Positions 4,187 through 5,830 of a stretch of 5,830 nt of DNA are shown here, piece after piece. The position numbers and the translations under genes were made by a program. The DNA comes from CAZUFB01 sp048173955 (lineage in GTDB: Bacteria > Actinomycetota > Coriobacteriia > Coriobacteriales > UMGS124): positions 1-5,830 of the forward strand of contig DBEYOB010000088.1 of NCBI GenBank assembly GCA_048173955.1, given 5' to 3'. Position 1 is the stretch's first letter. The number at the start of each line of letters is the position of its first letter. Below the pieces are notes generated by a model. It worked only from the letters and a program-made list of their open reading frames with translations, had not been told where the DNA came from and searched no databases.

Positions 4187-5830
4187 ATGCGCAACCTCCA
4201 TCAGAAGTACTGCACCGAGTCCTACGACGCCAACGGCGTGCTCTCGAAGTTCGAGACGCGCTATCCCGACGATTTCAACTTCGCCTACGACGTGGTCGAC
4301 GACATCGCTCTCAACGACCCGCAGCGCCGCGCGATGGTGTGGTGCAACCCCGAGGGCGAGGAGCACACCTTCACCTTCGCGGACATGAAGCTCTGGAGCG
4401 ACAAGACCGCGAACTTTTTGGCCGGCTGCGGCATCGGCAGGGGAGACCGCGTGCTCGTGATCCTGCGGCGCCACTACCAGTTCTGGTTCGTTGCCACCGC
4501 CCTGCACAAGCTGGGGGCGGTCATGGTGCCGGCGACCTTCATGCTCAAGGAGCACGACCTGTCGTACCGGATCGACGAGGCGGGCGTCAAGGCGGTCGTC
4601 GCGACCTCGGTCGGCGACATCGCGGACGTGTGCGACGCCGTCTGCGACCGGTGCCCGACGCTCGAGGTCAAGATCCTGGTGAACGGCGCCGGCGGCGGCC
4701 TCACGCCGCGCAACGACGACGGGTCGCTGGCCTGCGCGCCGGGCGAGCCGTGCGGCGCGGAGCTCTCGGGTCCCGACGGCATCTGCCGGGCGACGGTGGA
4801 GCGGCCGGGCTGGATCGACTTCAACGCATGCGTGCGCGACGCCTCGCCGGTGTTCGCCCGGCGCGAGACGAGCGCCCGCGAGGGCATGCTGATGTACTTC
4901 ACGAGCGGCACCAACGGCAACCCCAAGATGGTGCTGCACGACGCCGGCTACGCCGTCGCCCACATCGTCACGGCGAAGCACTGGCACGGCGTCGACCCCG
5001 ACGGGGTGCACCTCACCATCGCCGACACCGGATGGGGCAAGGCCGTGTGGGGCAAGTTCTACGGCCAGTGGTTCATGGAGGCGTGCGTCCTCACCTACGA
5101 CTTCGATCGTTTCCACGCGCCCGAGATCCTCTCGCTCATCTCCCGCCACCGGGTGACGACGCTGTGCTGCCCGCCCACGATGTACCGCCTCATGATGCAG
5201 GCGGACGTCGACGCCTACGACCTGACCTCCCTCAAGCGGCTCACCACCGCCGGCGAGGCGCTCAACCCCGACCTGTTCGAGTTCTGGCACGAGCACACGG
5301 GCATGGAGATCTTCGAGGGGTTCGGCCAGACCGAGACGCCGCTCACGGTGGCGAACCTCGTGGGGTCGCATCCCCGCCCCGGTTCGATGGGCAGGCCCAT
5401 GCCGCTCTACACCGTCGAGATCCAGCGCCCCGACGGCAGCCGGTGCGACCCCGGCGAGCAGGGCGAGATCTGCATCAAGATCGACCCGGCCCGCCCCGAC
5501 GGCATCATGATGGAGTACTACCGCAACCCCGAGAAGACCGCCGCCGCGATGCACGGCGGCTGGTACCACACCGGCGACGTGGCCTGGGTCGACGAGGACG
5601 GCTACTTCTGGTACGTGGGCAGAAACGACGACGTCATCAAGTCGAGCGGCTACCGCATCGGCCCCTTCGAGATCGAGAGCGTCCTGCTCCAGCACGGCGC
5701 GGTGCGCGAGTGCGCCGTGACCGGGGTGCCCGACCCGGTCAGGGGCAAGGCCGTCAAGGCCACCGTGGTGCTCGCCGAGGGCTTCTCCCCCTCCGAGCCG
5801 CTCACCCGCGAGCTGCAGGCCTGGGTGAAG
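4187..5830 (+). CDS. Acyl-CoA synthetase (AMP-forming), medium/branched-chain (ACSM-like); 5' portion, runs off window end
   Basis: It activates a carboxylic acid with ATP to an acyl-adenylate and then forms the CoA thioester in the cytoplasm. The window shows 548 residues; joined across the 85-bp overlap to 86-226 the protein has 594. ANL-superfamily motifs are intact: ATP loop TSGTNGNPK (239-247), GFGQTET (378-384), YHTGD (460-464), GRNDDVIKSSGYRIGP (478-493), and GKIRR in the joined tail (K573). The stretch ADTGWGKAVWGKFYGQW (279-295) and the ending DPVRGKAVKATVVL resemble the medium-chain ACSM/MacsMa type and not acetyl-CoA synthetase. The acid itself cannot be fixed from sequence; short, medium or branched fatty acids are likely. 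An extra segment of roughly 35 residues (about 168-204, with C183, C189, C200) separates KILVNG from GWIDFN and explains the above-usual length. Start ATG 4187 has GAAAGG 9 bases upstream. The XRE-cupin gene upstream is its probable regulator. Confidence 0.92.
   Translation, partial: MRNLHQKYCTESYDANGVLSKFETRYPDDFNFAYDVVDDIALNDPQRRAMVWCNPEGEEHTFTFADMKLWSDKTANFLAGCGIGRGDRVLVILRRHYQFWFVATALHKLGAVMVPATFMLKEHDLSYRIDEAGVKAVVATSVGDIADVCDAVCDRCPTLEVKILVNGAGGGLTPRNDDGSLACAPGEPCGAELSGPDGICRATVERPGWIDFNACVRDASPVFARRETSAREGMLMYFTSGTNGNPKMVLHDAGYAVAHIVTAKHWHGVDPDGVHLTIADTGWGKAVWGKFYGQWFMEACVLTYDFDRFHAPEILSLISRHRVTTLCCPPTMYRLMMQADVDAYDLTSLKRLTTAGEALNPDLFEFWHEHTGMEIFEGFGQTETPLTVANLVGSHPRPGSMGRPMPLYTVEIQRPDGSRCDPGEQGEICIKIDPARPDGIMMEYYRNPEKTAAAMHGGWYHTGDVAWVDEDGYFWYVGRNDDVIKSSGYRIGPFEIESVLLQHGAVRECAVTGVPDPVRGKAVKATVVLAEGFSPSEPLTRELQAWVK
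5746..5830. repeat. Right copy of 85-bp terminal direct repeat (contig overlap)
   Basis: Identical to bases 1-85 and in the same orientation, ending at the last base of the window. It falls in the coding frame of the acyl-CoA synthetase, so circular joining continues the reading frame into 86-226 with no gap or frameshift. Confidence 0.93.

Noticed and set aside
3226..4194. 322-codon minus-strand frame over the regulator gene
   Set aside because: Antisense to a clear XRE-cupin protein and without recognisable domains.
4115..5695. 526-codon open frame antisense to the acyl-CoA synthetase
   Set aside because: A shadow frame rich in V, A, G, R, H and E. The + strand gene has complete ANL-family motifs and a ribosome binding site.
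1..5830. CRISPR arrays, tRNA or rRNA genes, insertion sequences, phage or toxin-antitoxin genes
   Set aside because: Nothing resembling regularly spaced repeats with spacers, cloverleaf sequences, transposase motifs or other such genes is visible in the intergenic stretches or frames.

Overview
The window is a GC-rich bacterial sequence. Its first 85 bases (1-85) are identical to its last 85 (5746-5830). The match starts at the first base and stops at the last, as expected for a contig whose ends overlap, so the molecule is best read as a circle, or a tandemly repeated unit, of 5,745 bp. The seam lies inside an acyl-CoA synthetase gene. Joining the ends restores one uninterrupted 594-residue protein with all expected family motifs, so the seam looks like native sequence and not a random join.

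Layout on the circle: (1) acyl-CoA synthetase, + strand, 4187-5830 continuing at 86-226; (2) a short GC-rich spacer with repeats (227-304) between convergent gene ends; (3) a 902-residue P-type cation-transporting ATPase, - strand, 3013-305; (4) a divergent control region of 314 bp (3014-3327) with a 9-bp-period repeat near the ATPase start and a likely -10 element for the regulator gene; (5) a 194-residue HTH (XRE) plus cupin regulator, + strand, 3328-3912; (6) a 274 bp spacer (3913-4186) with inverted repeats and a perfect 10-bp palindrome ahead of the acyl-CoA synthetase.

The regulator and the synthetase are co-oriented neighbours. The likely logic is a cupin-type sensor controlling activation of a short-, medium- or branched-chain carboxylic acid to its CoA ester. 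The ATPase is a separately transcribed housekeeping-type ion pump of the Ca2+-ATPase-like family, but it lacks the central acidic residue of transmembrane helix 6. The GC-rich composition and codon use fit a high-GC actinobacterium. A gut Coriobacteriia-type host (Collinsella, Olsenella or Eggerthella relatives) is my guess and is not shown by the sequence.

I see no replication, mobilisation, recombinase, transposase, toxin, phage, CRISPR or RNA genes. A circle carrying only ordinary chromosomal-type genes is the main oddity: it may be an excised circle, a tandem amplification or an assembly artefact. I found no convincing new multi-gene system.
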